Origin: an uncultured Clostridia bacterium
GTDB taxonomy: Bacteria; Bacillota; Clostridia; Christensenellales; Aristaeellaceae
Length of the DNA stretch: 64,000 bases
NCBI GenBank assembly: GCA_944333055.1
Contig: CALVKT010000015.1
Span: 18,894-82,893 of the forward strand
Direction: 5' to 3'
Notes under the pieces: generated by a model
The model's input: only the letters and a program-made list of their open reading frames with translations
Databases searched by the model: none
Told to the model about the DNA's origin: nothing
Shown: in pieces, positions 32,811 to 40,849 of the stretch
Layout: the number at the start of each line of letters is the position of its first letter
How positions within the stretch are numbered: the stretch's first letter is position 1
Program-made: the position numbers and the translations under genes

Positions 32811-33683
32811 ATGTATACCGTGATGACGGATTCCTGCTGTGACCTGAACCCGGCGATTGTCAAGCGCTACGCGCAGTTTGAGATCGTCCCGCTGCACTAC
32901 ACCATCGCCGGGGAGACGAAGCCGCAGCCCGTCGATGACGAGGAGGCGGTGCGCGCCTATTACGCGAAGCTGCGCGCGGGCGAGATGAGCTCGACGTCCC
33001 AGGTGCCCCCGGCGCAGTGGCAGGAGGCGTTTTTGACGCACGTGAAAAAGGGCGAGGCAGTGCTCTGCCTCGCGTTTGCCTCTGCTCTATCGGGCACGTA
33101 TGGCTCCGCCTGTGTGGCGCGGGATATGATCCTGGAGGAATACCCGGATGCGGTGATCGAGCTGGTGGACACGATGGCCGCCAGCGCAGGCCAGGGCATG
33201 ATGGTCTGCGACGTGCTTGACAACCGCGACGCGGGCATGGAGATTCACGAAAACGCGGCGTGGATTCGCGCGCGCATCCAGCGCTATGCGCACTGGTTCA
33301 CCGTTGACGACCTGCACTTCCTCAAGCGCGGCAGCCGCTGCTCGCCGTCCGCGGCGTTCTTTGGCTCGATGCTCAGCATCAAGCCCGTGCTGCACGTGGA
33401 TGAGGGCGGCAAGCTGATCGCGCGCAGCAAGGTGCGCGGCCGCCGTCAGGCGCTGCGCGCGATCGCGCAGAAGGTCGCAGAGCTGGAGGGCGACACGAAG
33501 GACACGATTTTCATCAGCCACGCCGACTGCGAGCAGGACGCGCTCTACGTCAAGCAGGCGCTGGTGGAGATGTACGGCTGCGATCCGGAGAAGATCGTGC
33601 TCAGCTACGTCGGCCCGGTCATCGGCAGCCACGCGGGCCCGGGCACGGTGGCGCTCTTCTTCCGCGGAAAGGATCGCGGTTGA
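32811..33683 (+). CDS. DegV family fatty-acid-binding protein
   Basis: 290-residue DegV/FakB-type protein: 'VMTDSCCDLNPAIVKRY' at the N-terminus, 'MSSTSQVPPAQWQEAF', the lipid-head-group site 'FASALSGTYGSA', 'LVDTMAASAGQGM', 'DDLHFLKRGSRCSPSAAFFGSMLSIKPVLH', and C-terminal 'VGPVIGSHAGPGTVALFF'. FakB proteins present exogenous fatty acids to the kinase FakA; fakA is not in the window. AAGGAGGGGG precedes ATG 32811. Overlaps tadA by one base (TGATG). Confidence 0.92.
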   Translation: MYTVMTDSCCDLNPAIVKRYAQFEIVPLHYTIAGETKPQPVDDEEAVRAYYAKLRAGEMSSTSQVPPAQWQEAFLTHVKKGEAVLCLAFASALSGTYGSACVARDMILEEYPDAVIELVDTMAASAGQGMMVCDVLDNRDAGMEIHENAAWIRARIQRYAHWFTVDDLHFLKRGSRCSPSAAFFGSMLSIKPVLHVDEGGKLIARSKVRGRRQALRAIAQKVAELEGDTKDTIFISHADCEQDALYVKQALVEMYGCDPEKIVLSYVGPVIGSHAGPGTVALFFRGKDRG

Positions 33684-34129
33684 TGCACGCGCAGCACATG
33701 CTCTCCGCGCTGGAGCAGGCGCGCCGGGCGCAGGCGGCGGGCGAGGTGCCGGTCGGCGCGGTGATCGTGCGAAATGGCGAGGTGATCGCCGCGGCGCACA
33801 ACGAGCGCGAGGCGCTTGGCGACCCGACGGCGCACGCGGAGGTGCTGGCCATCCGGCGCGCCGCCGAGCGGCTGGGGCGCAGGCGGCTGTCGGACTGCAC
33901 GATGTACGTGACGCTGGAGCCCTGCCCCATGTGCGCGGGCGCGGTCGTCATGGCACAGATGGGCTGCGTATACTACGGCGCGGCGGACGCGCGCGCCGGC
34001 TGCGCGGGCAGCGTGTACGCGCTGCCGGAAGACCCGGCGTTCGGCAGGCGGATTCCCTGCATGGGCGGCCTGTTGGAACAGGAATGCACCGAGCTGCTCG
34101 GCACGTTCTTTGAGGAGAGACGCGGATGA
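33683..34129 (+). CDS. tadA: tRNA adenosine(34) deaminase
   Basis: 148-residue zinc deaminase making inosine at position 34 of tRNA-Arg(ACG). Motifs: 'EVPVGAVIVRNGEVI', the catalytic HAE in 'DPTAHAEVLAIR' and the second zinc site 'TLEPCPMCAGAVVMAQ'. Also 'YYGAADARAGCAGS' and 'LLEQECTELLGTFFEE'. ATG 33683 overlaps the degV stop, indicating coupling. A terminator stem overlaps the stop codon. Confidence 0.94.
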   Translation: MHAQHMLSALEQARRAQAAGEVPVGAVIVRNGEVIAAAHNEREALGDPTAHAEVLAIRRAAERLGRRRLSDCTMYVTLEPCPMCAGAVVMAQMGCVYYGAADARAGCAGSVYALPEDPAFGRRIPCMGGLLEQECTELLGTFFEERRG

Positions 34130-34143
34130 CGCGTCTCTTTTTT
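34116..34143 (+). terminator. Terminator overlapping the tadA stop codon
   Basis: AGAGACGCG (34116-34124) / CGCGTCTCT (34130-34138) with a 5-base loop containing the TGA stop, then a T-run to 34143. Confidence 0.9.
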
Positions 34144-34158
34144 CCTGCGCGCCGTCTC

Positions 34159-34187
34159 TTGACAAGGGCGCCGCGCGCATGTATAGT
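34159..34187 (+). promoter_or_regulatory. Promoter of lysA
   Basis: TTGACA (34159-34164), 17-base spacer, TATAGT (34182-34187). The leader to lysA is only ~40 bases, leaving no room for a lysine riboswitch. Confidence 0.85.
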
Positions 34188-34234
34188 GGGGAATGTATTT
34201 CAAGCCCACGGGCACGGCGGAAAGAGGAACGCAT

Positions 34235-35512
34235 ATGAGCGAGAAGAGACCATTTATCACGTTGGAGCAGGCGCGGCAGATCGTGAAGGACTATCCGACG
34301 CCTTTTCATCTATACGACGAGGCGGGCATCCGCTCCACGGCCCGCACGCTGCGCAGCGCCTTTTCCTGGAATGTGGGATTCAAGGAGTACTTCGCCGTCA
34401 AGGCGACGCCCAACCCGTTCATCCTCTCGATCCTGCGCGAGGAGGGCTGCGGCGTGGACTGCTCTTCGGAGACGGAGCTGATGCTCAGCCGCGCGTGCGG
34501 CTTTGCGGGGCAGGAGATCATGTTCTCCTCCAATGAGACGGAGGCGCACGAGTTCGCGCTGGCCAACAGCATGGGCGCGGTCATCAATCTGGACGATTAC
34601 ACGCTCATCGAGACGCTCGAAGAGGGCTGCGGCGGCATTCCGCAGACCGTCTCCTGCCGCTACAATCCCGGCGGCGATTTTTCCATCGGCAACGAGATTA
34701 TGGATCAGCCCAAGGACTCCAAATACGGCATGACGCGCGCGCAGCTCACGCAGGCGTATCGCGTGCTGATGGAAAAGGGCGCCCGGCGCTTTGGCCTGCA
34801 CGCGTTCCTCGCATCCAACACGCTGACCAACGCCTACTATCCGACGCTGGCGCGCATCCTGTTTGAGACGGCGGTCGAGCTGCACCGCGAGACAGGCGCG
34901 CACATCGCGTTCATCAACCTGTCGGGCGGCATAGGCGTCGCCTACAGGCCGGAGGAACCGGCCAACGACATCGCGGTCATCGGCGAGGGCGTGCGCAGGG
35001 CGTATGAAGAGGTGCTCGTCCCGGCGGGCATGGGTGACGTGGCCATCTATACGGAGCTGGGCCGCTTCCTGCTCGCGTCCAACGGCGCGCTGCTGACGAC
35101 GGCCCGCCACGAGAAACACACCTACAAGGAGTACATCGGCGTGGACGCCTGCGCCTGCAACCTGATGCGCCCGGCCATGTATCGCGCCTATCACCACATC
35201 ACCGTGCTGGGCAAGGAGGACGCGCCGTGCGACCACGTGTACGACGTGGTGGGCAGCCTGTGCGAGAACAACGACAAATTCGCCATCGACTGCAGGCTGC
35301 CGCGCATCGACCGCGGAGATCTCCTCTACATCCACGACACGGGCGCGCACGGCTACTCCATGGGCTACAATTACAACGGCAAGCTGCGCAGCGCGGAGCT
35401 GCTGCTGCGCCGGGACGGCAGCGTGCAGATGATTCGCCGCGCGGAGACGCCGGCGGATTACTTCGCGACGCTCGACTTCGCCGGGCTCGACCTGCCGGGG
35501 CGCAGGGCGTGA
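34235..35512 (+). CDS. lysA: Diaminopimelate decarboxylase
   Basis: 425-residue fold-type III PLP decarboxylase for the last step of lysine synthesis. PLP Lys in 'YFAVKATPNPF' (residue 56), 'GCGVDCSSETELMLS', glycine-rich 'INLSGGIGVAYRPEEPAND', 'YTELGRFLLASNGALLT', 'GVDACACNLMRPAMY', 'VGSLCENNDKFAIDCRLP' with the partner-subunit Cys, and 'HDTGAHGYSMGYNYNGKLR'. ATG 34235 follows AAAGAGGAA. Some motifs are divergent from E. coli LysA, so another D-amino-acid decarboxylase is possible but less likely. Monocistronic with its own promoter and terminator. Confidence 0.9.
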   Translation: MSEKRPFITLEQARQIVKDYPTPFHLYDEAGIRSTARTLRSAFSWNVGFKEYFAVKATPNPFILSILREEGCGVDCSSETELMLSRACGFAGQEIMFSSNETEAHEFALANSMGAVINLDDYTLIETLEEGCGGIPQTVSCRYNPGGDFSIGNEIMDQPKDSKYGMTRAQLTQAYRVLMEKGARRFGLHAFLASNTLTNAYYPTLARILFETAVELHRETGAHIAFINLSGGIGVAYRPEEPANDIAVIGEGVRRAYEEVLVPAGMGDVAIYTELGRFLLASNGALLTTARHEKHTYKEYIGVDACACNLMRPAMYRAYHHITVLGKEDAPCDHVYDVVGSLCENNDKFAIDCRLPRIDRGDLLYIHDTGAHGYSMGYNYNGKLRSAELLLRRDGSVQMIRRAETPADYFATLDFAGLDLPGRRA

Positions 35513-35532
35513 TCCGCAATTTGAAAGACGTG

Positions 35533-35566
35533 AAAGGGGCTTCCCATCTGCCGGGAAGCCCCTTTG
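35533..35566. terminator. Bidirectional terminator between lysA and the minus-strand hydrolase
   Basis: GGGGCTTCCC / GGGAAGCCCC stem (35536-35545 and 35553-35562), with T residues on the plus strand and A residues before it, serving both convergent genes. Confidence 0.85.
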
Positions 35567-35582
35567 TGCTGTTTTTGCCGCC

Positions 35583-36806
35583 TCACGCGAGCCAGCCGAG
35601 CGCCCGCATGCGCGCGGCGATGGGTTCGTGCAGGCAGGCGTCCTTGAGGTAGACGTATTTGGCGGAGGTGGGCACGAGCCGCCCGTCCGGCCAGGGGACG
35701 AGGCCGGCTCCGCGCGCATCCAGCCCATAGTGCGAGAGCGGCACGCCCTCCGGCGGCGTGATGTGCGAGACGCGCCCGTGGCAGCGATTGCCCAGGAACA
35801 CCTCGAAACAGCCGCGCTGCGGGTCGAGCACGAAGTGATTGCCTGTGAAGCCGCTCAGTCCCAGCGCGTGCTCGCCCATGTATGCGGGCACCTCGCTCAG
35901 GCGCTGCTGCGGGTGCCTGGCAAAGCAGAGGAAGCCGAGCGGCTGGCGGTACGCGCCGTCCGGCAGCCACTTGCCCGTGCGGTTGACGCCGAGCTGCGCG
36001 AGCGACGCAGGCGTGATCAGCTCGCCGCCCAGCAGCGCCTGCGCAAAGCGCACCATGTCCTGCATGCTCGAAAACAGCCCGGCATGCCCGCACAGGTCGC
36101 GCCCGCCGTCGCCGAGCAGGCGCGCCTTGGGGTCGTGCACGTCGCCTGCGGGCGTGTCCGTGCGCAGGATGTAGCGCTCGCGCACGATGCGGTGCTCGTA
36201 GTTGTAGCACACGCAGCGGCCGCGCAGGCTTTCCGGCACAAGGGCGAATGTCTCCGCCATGCCGGCGGGCGCGAGGATGTATGCGGCGAGGGCATCGGCG
36301 TAGGCCATGCCCGTCCTGGCCTCCACGACGTACTTGATCACCATGGCGTTGATGTCGGAGTAGAGCCGCACGGCGGGCATGGGCGCGGGCCGCACGGCAA
36401 AGAGGCGGCGAAGCCCTTCTTGGCGGTCGGGCGCCTCGTCGATGCGCCCGTCGGTTTGCAGGCAGGCGCGATAGCAGAGCGTGTCAAAGACGGTCACATC
36501 GCGCAGGTGGACGAACCGCGCGTCGATGTCGCCGATGCGCTCGTCCAGATGCAGATTGCCGCGCTCCACGAGGATCATCGTCATGACGGCGGCAAACAGC
36601 TTGCTCAGCGACGCGAGGTCGTAGAGGCTGTCCGCCTCCAGCGCGCGCTCGCAGGGCCGGAACTGCCCGTCCATGAGCGCCGTCTCCTGCGCGCGGCCAT
36701 AGCGCATGTGTTCGCTCTCGCGCTGCGTGCCGTAGGCGACGGTCAATCCGGTGAGCATGTGCGCCTCGTCGCACAGATAGCGCATGGATTCAAGAAGGGG
36801 CTGCAT
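35583..36806 (-). CDS. Serine hydrolase of the beta-lactamase/penicillin-binding superfamily
   Basis: 407-residue protein. Catalytic SxxK in 'LYDLASLSKLFAAVMTMIL' (Ser-Leu-Ser-Lys), Tyr motif 'RLYSDINAMVIKYVVEARTG' (YSD in place of YSN), and a C-terminal 'LGLSGFTGNHFVLDP' region equivalent to the KTG/HTG strand. No signal peptide is seen, so it is probably cytoplasmic: an esterase or amidase rather than an antibiotic-resistance beta-lactamase. ATG at 36806 has GGAGG 6 bases upstream. A GTG at 36890 overlapping the preceding stop (GTGA) would add 28 residues and is an alternative. Probably in one operon with the zinc-ribbon gene upstream on the minus strand. Confidence 0.82.
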   Translation of the reverse strand: MQPLLESMRYLCDEAHMLTGLTVAYGTQRESEHMRYGRAQETALMDGQFRPCERALEADSLYDLASLSKLFAAVMTMILVERGNLHLDERIGDIDARFVHLRDVTVFDTLCYRACLQTDGRIDEAPDRQEGLRRLFAVRPAPMPAVRLYSDINAMVIKYVVEARTGMAYADALAAYILAPAGMAETFALVPESLRGRCVCYNYEHRIVRERYILRTDTPAGDVHDPKARLLGDGGRDLCGHAGLFSSMQDMVRFAQALLGGELITPASLAQLGVNRTGKWLPDGAYRQPLGFLCFARHPQQRLSEVPAYMGEHALGLSGFTGNHFVLDPQRGCFEVFLGNRCHGRVSHITPPEGVPLSHYGLDARGAGLVPWPDGRLVPTSAKYVYLKDACLHEPIAARMRALGWLA

Positions 36807-36886
36807 GGCGTCCTCCGCAGAGAAGAAGATGTCGTCCCATGTGGGAAATGCGTGCGGGAGCCGGAAGAAAGCGGAAGTCCGCTTCG

Positions 36887-38893
36887 TCACTCGGCGAGAT
36901 ATGTGTAGCGCACGGTCAGGCGCGGCATCGTGTCATACAGGCCGTAGGCGTCGCCGTAGATCCTGTATTTGGCGCCGACCTCCCAGGTCGTCTTGGAGCT
37001 GTTTTCGATCATGACCAGCTTTTCAAAGCCATCCGTGCCGATGTCCATGATGGCCATCTGCGGGGCGGAGCTGATGACGCGCACGATCGTGCCGGTGCCG
37101 GTGTAGATGATGCCCTTGCGGATGCTGATGTAGTTGATCAGATCGGTGTACTGGCTATCCAGATCCCACGCGCGGCGGGTATAGATGTCGGCGTTGGGCA
37201 TGTAGTAGACCGTGTGCGTGATGACGGAATCGGCCATGCCCTCATAGGATGCGCGGATGACGACGTCGTTGTCGCCCAGCTCGGTGAAGATGGGGATGAA
37301 GCTGAAATCGCCTGTGGCCGGATCGACCTGCAAATCGCGGTGCGGGAATTCGACTTCGATGGTCGCGCCGGGCAGCGTCGTGCCGCCGATGGAGGGGATG
37401 TACATCGTCTGGCGCTCCTCCTCGGTGGCGTTGGCGTATTCCTCGGCGCTGATGGGCTCGTAGTTCCACTCCACCAGCACGGTGGCGTCGAGCTCCAGCG
37501 GGATCTCCTGCGGCTGGCGCGTGAGCGTGATTTCCATCTTGTTCTCCCGGCAGTACTTGCTCTTGACGGAGATGGAGATCGTGTTGTCGCCGACCGGCAG
37601 CACCTGCACGTTTTTGGAGACGTTGCCGGTCTCGCGGATGAGCGTGGACACGTTCGTGCCGTCGATGATGACCGTGGAGCCCTTCTGCACGTTGATGCTC
37701 ACCTCGTAGATGGACACGCCGACCTCGGCGCGCACGGTCGAGGGCTTGAGCAGGTAGATCGGCGAGAGCGGCACGTCGATGGTGAATTCGACGGGGTCCA
37801 GCTGATACTGATCGCCCTCCTGGGAGTAACGAATGAACGGCGTGATGGTCACGTCCATCGTATCGGTCTCCACCGCCGTGGCGAATGTGGAGGACTCCGT
37901 GTCGTACCACATGTAGTCCGGCACGGTCACTTCGACCTTGCCGTCGGCGATGACGTAGGAGGAACCCATCTCGCGCAGGTAGACGGTCGCGTTCTCCTTG
38001 CCGTAGATGGTCAGCGTGTGGGCGGGCATGCCGTCCACGGTCGTCTCGGTGAGCACGACGTTCGTCTCGTTGTCCTGACGCACCTGCATGCCCTGGGAGA
38101 GCACGAAGTGCCGCGCGGCGAGGACGCCGCCCGCGCCCATCAGCACGCAGCACAGCAGCACGATGAGCACGGTCATCGTGACCTTGAAGGCGCGGTTCTT
38201 CTTGCGCCGGCCCGCGCCGTACGTCTCGTAGGTGTCCTCGCGCGCCGCGCGCGTCTGGATGCGGCGGGGCATGTATTCCTCGTCCGTGAGCGCGCCCTGA
38301 TCGCCGGAGTCCGGCGTATAGCCGTCGTAGTAGACCGGCGCATCCGCGTCGTCCACGTATGTCAGCGGGCGCGCGGCGGGATCGCCGAAGTAGCCGCGCT
38401 CCTCATCGGCGGGAGCCGCTTCCTCCGACGCCTCCTCTTCCTGCAGGTTCTGCGTGTACTGCGTCTGGCGCGCCTGCTGGCGGCGGCGGACGACCACGCT
38501 GTCGCTGCCGTAGAGGGCTTCGTCGCCCGGTTCGGGCACGGGGCGCACGATCTGCGCCTCCTGCGTGGAGCGGAGCACGCGCTCGGCCTGCATCTTCATC
38601 TGCTCGATGCGGCGCGAGCCCTCGGCCCGGCGCGCCTTGAGCGCCTCCAGCTCGTCGGTGAGCGCGGCGCGGTCCAGATCTTCCGGATCAAACGCGCCGC
38701 CCTCGTCGGGCAGGGGCACGATGGGGTTATCCTCGCCGTCGTCAAACTCTACCACCTGCAGGGCGGGCTTTTTTTTGTGCATGGCCTCTTCCCAGCCGTG
38801 CGGCTTTTGTGTGTTGCTGGCAAGCGGCGCGCCGCAGCGGGTACATTTGGGCAGGTACGCCGTATTCCACGCGCCGCACTTGGGGCATTTCAT
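36887..38893 (-). CDS. Zinc-ribbon membrane protein with large extracytoplasmic region
   Basis: 668-residue protein of unknown function. N-terminal zinc ribbon with two CxxC pairs (residues 3-20, 'CPKC...CTRC'), a long acidic, low-complexity cytoplasmic stretch (~30-215), a basic patch and one transmembrane helix ('FKVTMTVLIVLLCCVLMGAGGVL', ~225-250). About 420 extracytoplasmic residues follow with Ig/beta-sandwich-like repeats, e.g. 'NVQVLPVGDNTISISVKS' and 'TELGDNDVVIRASYEG', and a C-terminal 'IVRVISSAPQMAIMDIGTDGFEKLVMIEN'. A zinc ribbon on the inside with a beta-rich outside recalls sensors or envelope-scaffold proteins. ATG 38893 is chosen since the protein then starts at the ribbon; ATG 38917 would add eight residues. 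Confidence 0.75.
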   Translation of the reverse strand: MKCPKCGAWNTAYLPKCTRCGAPLASNTQKPHGWEEAMHKKKPALQVVEFDDGEDNPIVPLPDEGGAFDPEDLDRAALTDELEALKARRAEGSRRIEQMKMQAERVLRSTQEAQIVRPVPEPGDEALYGSDSVVVRRRQQARQTQYTQNLQEEEASEEAAPADEERGYFGDPAARPLTYVDDADAPVYYDGYTPDSGDQGALTDEEYMPRRIQTRAAREDTYETYGAGRRKKNRAFKVTMTVLIVLLCCVLMGAGGVLAARHFVLSQGMQVRQDNETNVVLTETTVDGMPAHTLTIYGKENATVYLREMGSSYVIADGKVEVTVPDYMWYDTESSTFATAVETDTMDVTITPFIRYSQEGDQYQLDPVEFTIDVPLSPIYLLKPSTVRAEVGVSIYEVSINVQKGSTVIIDGTNVSTLIRETGNVSKNVQVLPVGDNTISISVKSKYCRENKMEITLTRQPQEIPLELDATVLVEWNYEPISAEEYANATEEERQTMYIPSIGGTTLPGATIEVEFPHRDLQVDPATGDFSFIPIFTELGDNDVVIRASYEGMADSVITHTVYYMPNADIYTRRAWDLDSQYTDLINYISIRKGIIYTGTGTIVRVISSAPQMAIMDIGTDGFEKLVMIENSSKTTWEVGAKYRIYGDAYGLYDTMPRLTVRYTYLAE

Positions 38894-38973
38894 GAGCTGA
38901 TCGAACCTCCGAAGCATAGTGTAACAATGCTCTATTCGCGCTCAGGCGTCCGAAATCCTCCTTTGACCGATGT

Positions 38974-39020
38974 AAAAGAAGGACGAACGGCCGCTTAAAA
39001 AGAAGGACGAACGGCCGCTT
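38974..39020. repeat. 24-bp tandem duplication
   Basis: AAAAGAAGGACGAACGGCCG plus CTT occurs at 38974-38996 and again at 38998-39020, period 24 bases, identical over 23 bases. It lies between the divergent zinc-ribbon and DUF6106-like genes and just before the latter's promoter. Each unit contains a CGGCCG palindrome. Confidence 0.9.
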
Positions 39021-39026
39021 AAGATC

Positions 39027-39056
39027 TTGTCCTTTCCCGCGATTTGGTGGTATAAT
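39027..39056 (+). promoter_or_regulatory. Promoter of the DUF6106-like gene
   Basis: TTGTCC (39027-39032), 18-base spacer and TATAAT (39051-39056) preceded by TGG (extended -10). Confidence 0.75.
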
Positions 39057-39086
39057 GGAGAAACCCTGAAGTTGGAGGCGTGAATC

Positions 39087-39620
39087 GTGATGGATTGCTT
39101 TAAGGAGGACGTGGTCGTCCGCCGCAATAACCTGCTGGGCAATGTGCTCTATGTGATGTGCTGGGTGTGTATCGTGCTCTTTGGTCTGTATGGGCTGATG
39201 ATGATTCAGTTGCTGCTGTTTGAATTCAGCGTGGGGAGTTTGATCATCGCGCTGCTGAACATCGCCCTGGCGGTCGGCCTCTTTCTGACAAAGGATCGCC
39301 TCAAGATCGAATATGAGTACGCCTTTACGAACGGCTCGCTCGATTTTGCCATGGTCATGCGCGGGGCCAAGCGCAAGGAGCTGGGCAGCATGAACGTGGC
39401 CAACGTATCCGCCTGCGGCCATGTGGCGCATGACAGCTTCCGCAGGTTCATGGCGATGAAGGACGTGCAGCGCCGCAACTGGTTCCTCAACCGGGACGGC
39501 AACCTGTTCTACTTCTACTACGTCAAGGAGAACAAGAAGCACATGATCGTCATCGAGCCGAGCGAGGAGATGGTGGAGATGATCCGCCGCTACGTGCCCG
39601 CCGGCGTGTATCAGGGCTGA
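39087..39620 (+). CDS. Two-helix membrane protein, DUF6106-like
   Basis: 177-residue protein. Two adjacent hydrophobic helices (residues ~17-45 and ~47-68) are followed by a cytoplasmic beta-rich domain with 'KIEYEYAFTNGSLDFAMVMRGAKRKELGSMNVANVSACG' and 'FYFYYVKENKKHMIVIEPSEEMVEMIRRYVP'. The 'EYEY..TNG.LD....KRK' pattern resembles DUF6106 family proteins of Clostridia, of unknown function. GTG 39087 (GGAGG 8 bases upstream) or ATG 39090 is the start. Confidence 0.7.
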   Translation: MMDCFKEDVVVRRNNLLGNVLYVMCWVCIVLFGLYGLMMIQLLLFEFSVGSLIIALLNIALAVGLFLTKDRLKIEYEYAFTNGSLDFAMVMRGAKRKELGSMNVANVSACGHVAHDSFRRFMAMKDVQRRNWFLNRDGNLFYFYYVKENKKHMIVIEPSEEMVEMIRRYVPAGVYQG

Positions 39621-39631
39621 GCAACATTTTC

Positions 39632-39668
39632 ACTCTCCAGCATGGCCTGTCCGTACTGGAGAGTTTGT
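39632..39668 (+). terminator. Hairpin between the DUF6106-like gene and the cysteine desulfurase gene
   Basis: ACTCTCCAG (39632-39640) / CTGGAGAGT (39656-39664) followed by TTGTC; a terminator with a poor T-run. Confidence 0.6.
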
Positions 39669-39695
39669 CTGTGTGTGGGGAAGAAGGGGAACGCT

Positions 39696-40847
39696 TTGAT
39701 TTATCTGGACAACAGCGCGACGACGCGCCCGTTTGACAGCGTCATCGACGTGATGAACGCCTGCATGCGCGAGGACTATTTCAATCCGTCCGCGGCGTAC
39801 AAGCCCGCGGTCGATCTGGACAGAAGGCTGCGCGCGTGCAGAAGGCGCATCGCCGCGCAGGTGGGCGCGCAGGAGGACGAGGTCATTTTCACCAGCGGCG
39901 GCACGGAGAGCGACAATCTGGCGATTCTGGGCTGCGCCATGACGCTGCACGGCCGCGCCAACTTCGTGTGCAGCGCGCTGGAGCATCCGGCGGTGGCCGA
40001 TACGATCCGACGGGTGGAGGCGCTGGGCCACGAGGTGCGCGTGCTGCCGGTCGATGCGCGCGGCATCGTCGATCTGGACGCGGCGGCGCATGTGATCGAC
40101 GAACACACGGCGCTCGTCTCCTGCTTGCAGGTGAGCAACGAGACCGGCGCGATCCAGCCCATTGAGGCGCTCTCGCGGCTGGCGCGGGAGAAAAACCCGA
40201 ACGTGCGCGTACACGTGGACGGCGTGCAGGGCTTCATGCGCGTGCCGGTGCACATGGCAAGGATGGGCGTGGACATGTATGCGCTCAGCGGCCACAAGAT
40301 CCACGGGCCCAAGGGCGTGGGCGCGCTGGTCGTGCGCAGGGGCGTGCGCCTCGTGCCGCAGATGACGGGCGGCGGGCAGGAGAAGAACCTGCGATCGGGC
40401 ACGTACAACGCGCCCGGCATCCTGGGCCTGGGCGAGGCGGTTCGTGAGATGGCACAGCGCCGGGAACAGGTGGAGAAGATGCGCGGGATGAAGGCGCGGC
40501 TCTGGGCGCAGCTCAGCGCTGCGGGCGGCGTGCGCGTCAACGGCCCGGCGCCCGGCGAATCGGACAGCGCGCCGCACATCCTGAGCCTGTCCTTTGAGGG
40601 CGTGCGCGGCGAGGTGATGCGCAACGCGCTGGAGGGCGAGGGCGTGCTGGTGTCCACGGGCTCTGCGTGCGCCTCCCACAAGCAGAAGGTGAGCGGCACG
40701 TTGCGGGCGATGGGCCTGACGGGCGAGCAGGCGGACGGCACCATCCGCGTGAGCCTTGGACTCATGAACACGATGGAAGAGATGGACGAAGCGGCGGCGC
40801 GCATGATCGGCATGGCCGCGCTGCTCGCGCGATACAGGAGGAGATAA
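39696..40847 (+). CDS. Cysteine desulfurase (NifS/IscS-like)
   Basis: 383-residue PLP enzyme releasing sulfur from cysteine as an enzyme persulfide. N-terminal 'IYLDNSATTRP', 'TSGGTESDNLAILG', 'VSNETGAIQPIEAL', PLP Lys in 'ALSGHKIHGPKGVGALVV' (K201), 'TYNAPGILGLGEAV', and active-site Cys in 'VSTGSACASHKQ' (C325). The start is TTG 39696 with AAGGGGA upstream; reading from further upstream adds a non-homologous peptide. The next gene is thiI, three bases later, so it most likely is the sulfur donor for 4-thiouridine and/or thiamine (NifZ-like role in B. subtilis); this is inferred from pairing. Confidence 0.92.
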   Translation: MIYLDNSATTRPFDSVIDVMNACMREDYFNPSAAYKPAVDLDRRLRACRRRIAAQVGAQEDEVIFTSGGTESDNLAILGCAMTLHGRANFVCSALEHPAVADTIRRVEALGHEVRVLPVDARGIVDLDAAAHVIDEHTALVSCLQVSNETGAIQPIEALSRLAREKNPNVRVHVDGVQGFMRVPVHMARMGVDMYALSGHKIHGPKGVGALVVRRGVRLVPQMTGGGQEKNLRSGTYNAPGILGLGEAVREMAQRREQVEKMRGMKARLWAQLSAAGGVRVNGPAPGESDSAPHILSLSFEGVRGEVMRNALEGEGVLVSTGSACASHKQKVSGTLRAMGLTGEQADGTIRVSLGLMNTMEEMDEAAARMIGMAALLARYRRR

Positions 40848-40849
40848 GC

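Noticed and set aside
34188..34234. Lysine riboswitch before lysA
   Set aside because: The leader is only about 40 bases, far too short for the ~180-base lysine aptamer.
35583..36806. Antibiotic-resistance beta-lactamase
   Set aside because: It lacks a signal peptide and has YSD rather than the usual YSN; the SxxK fold is shared by many esterases and amidases.
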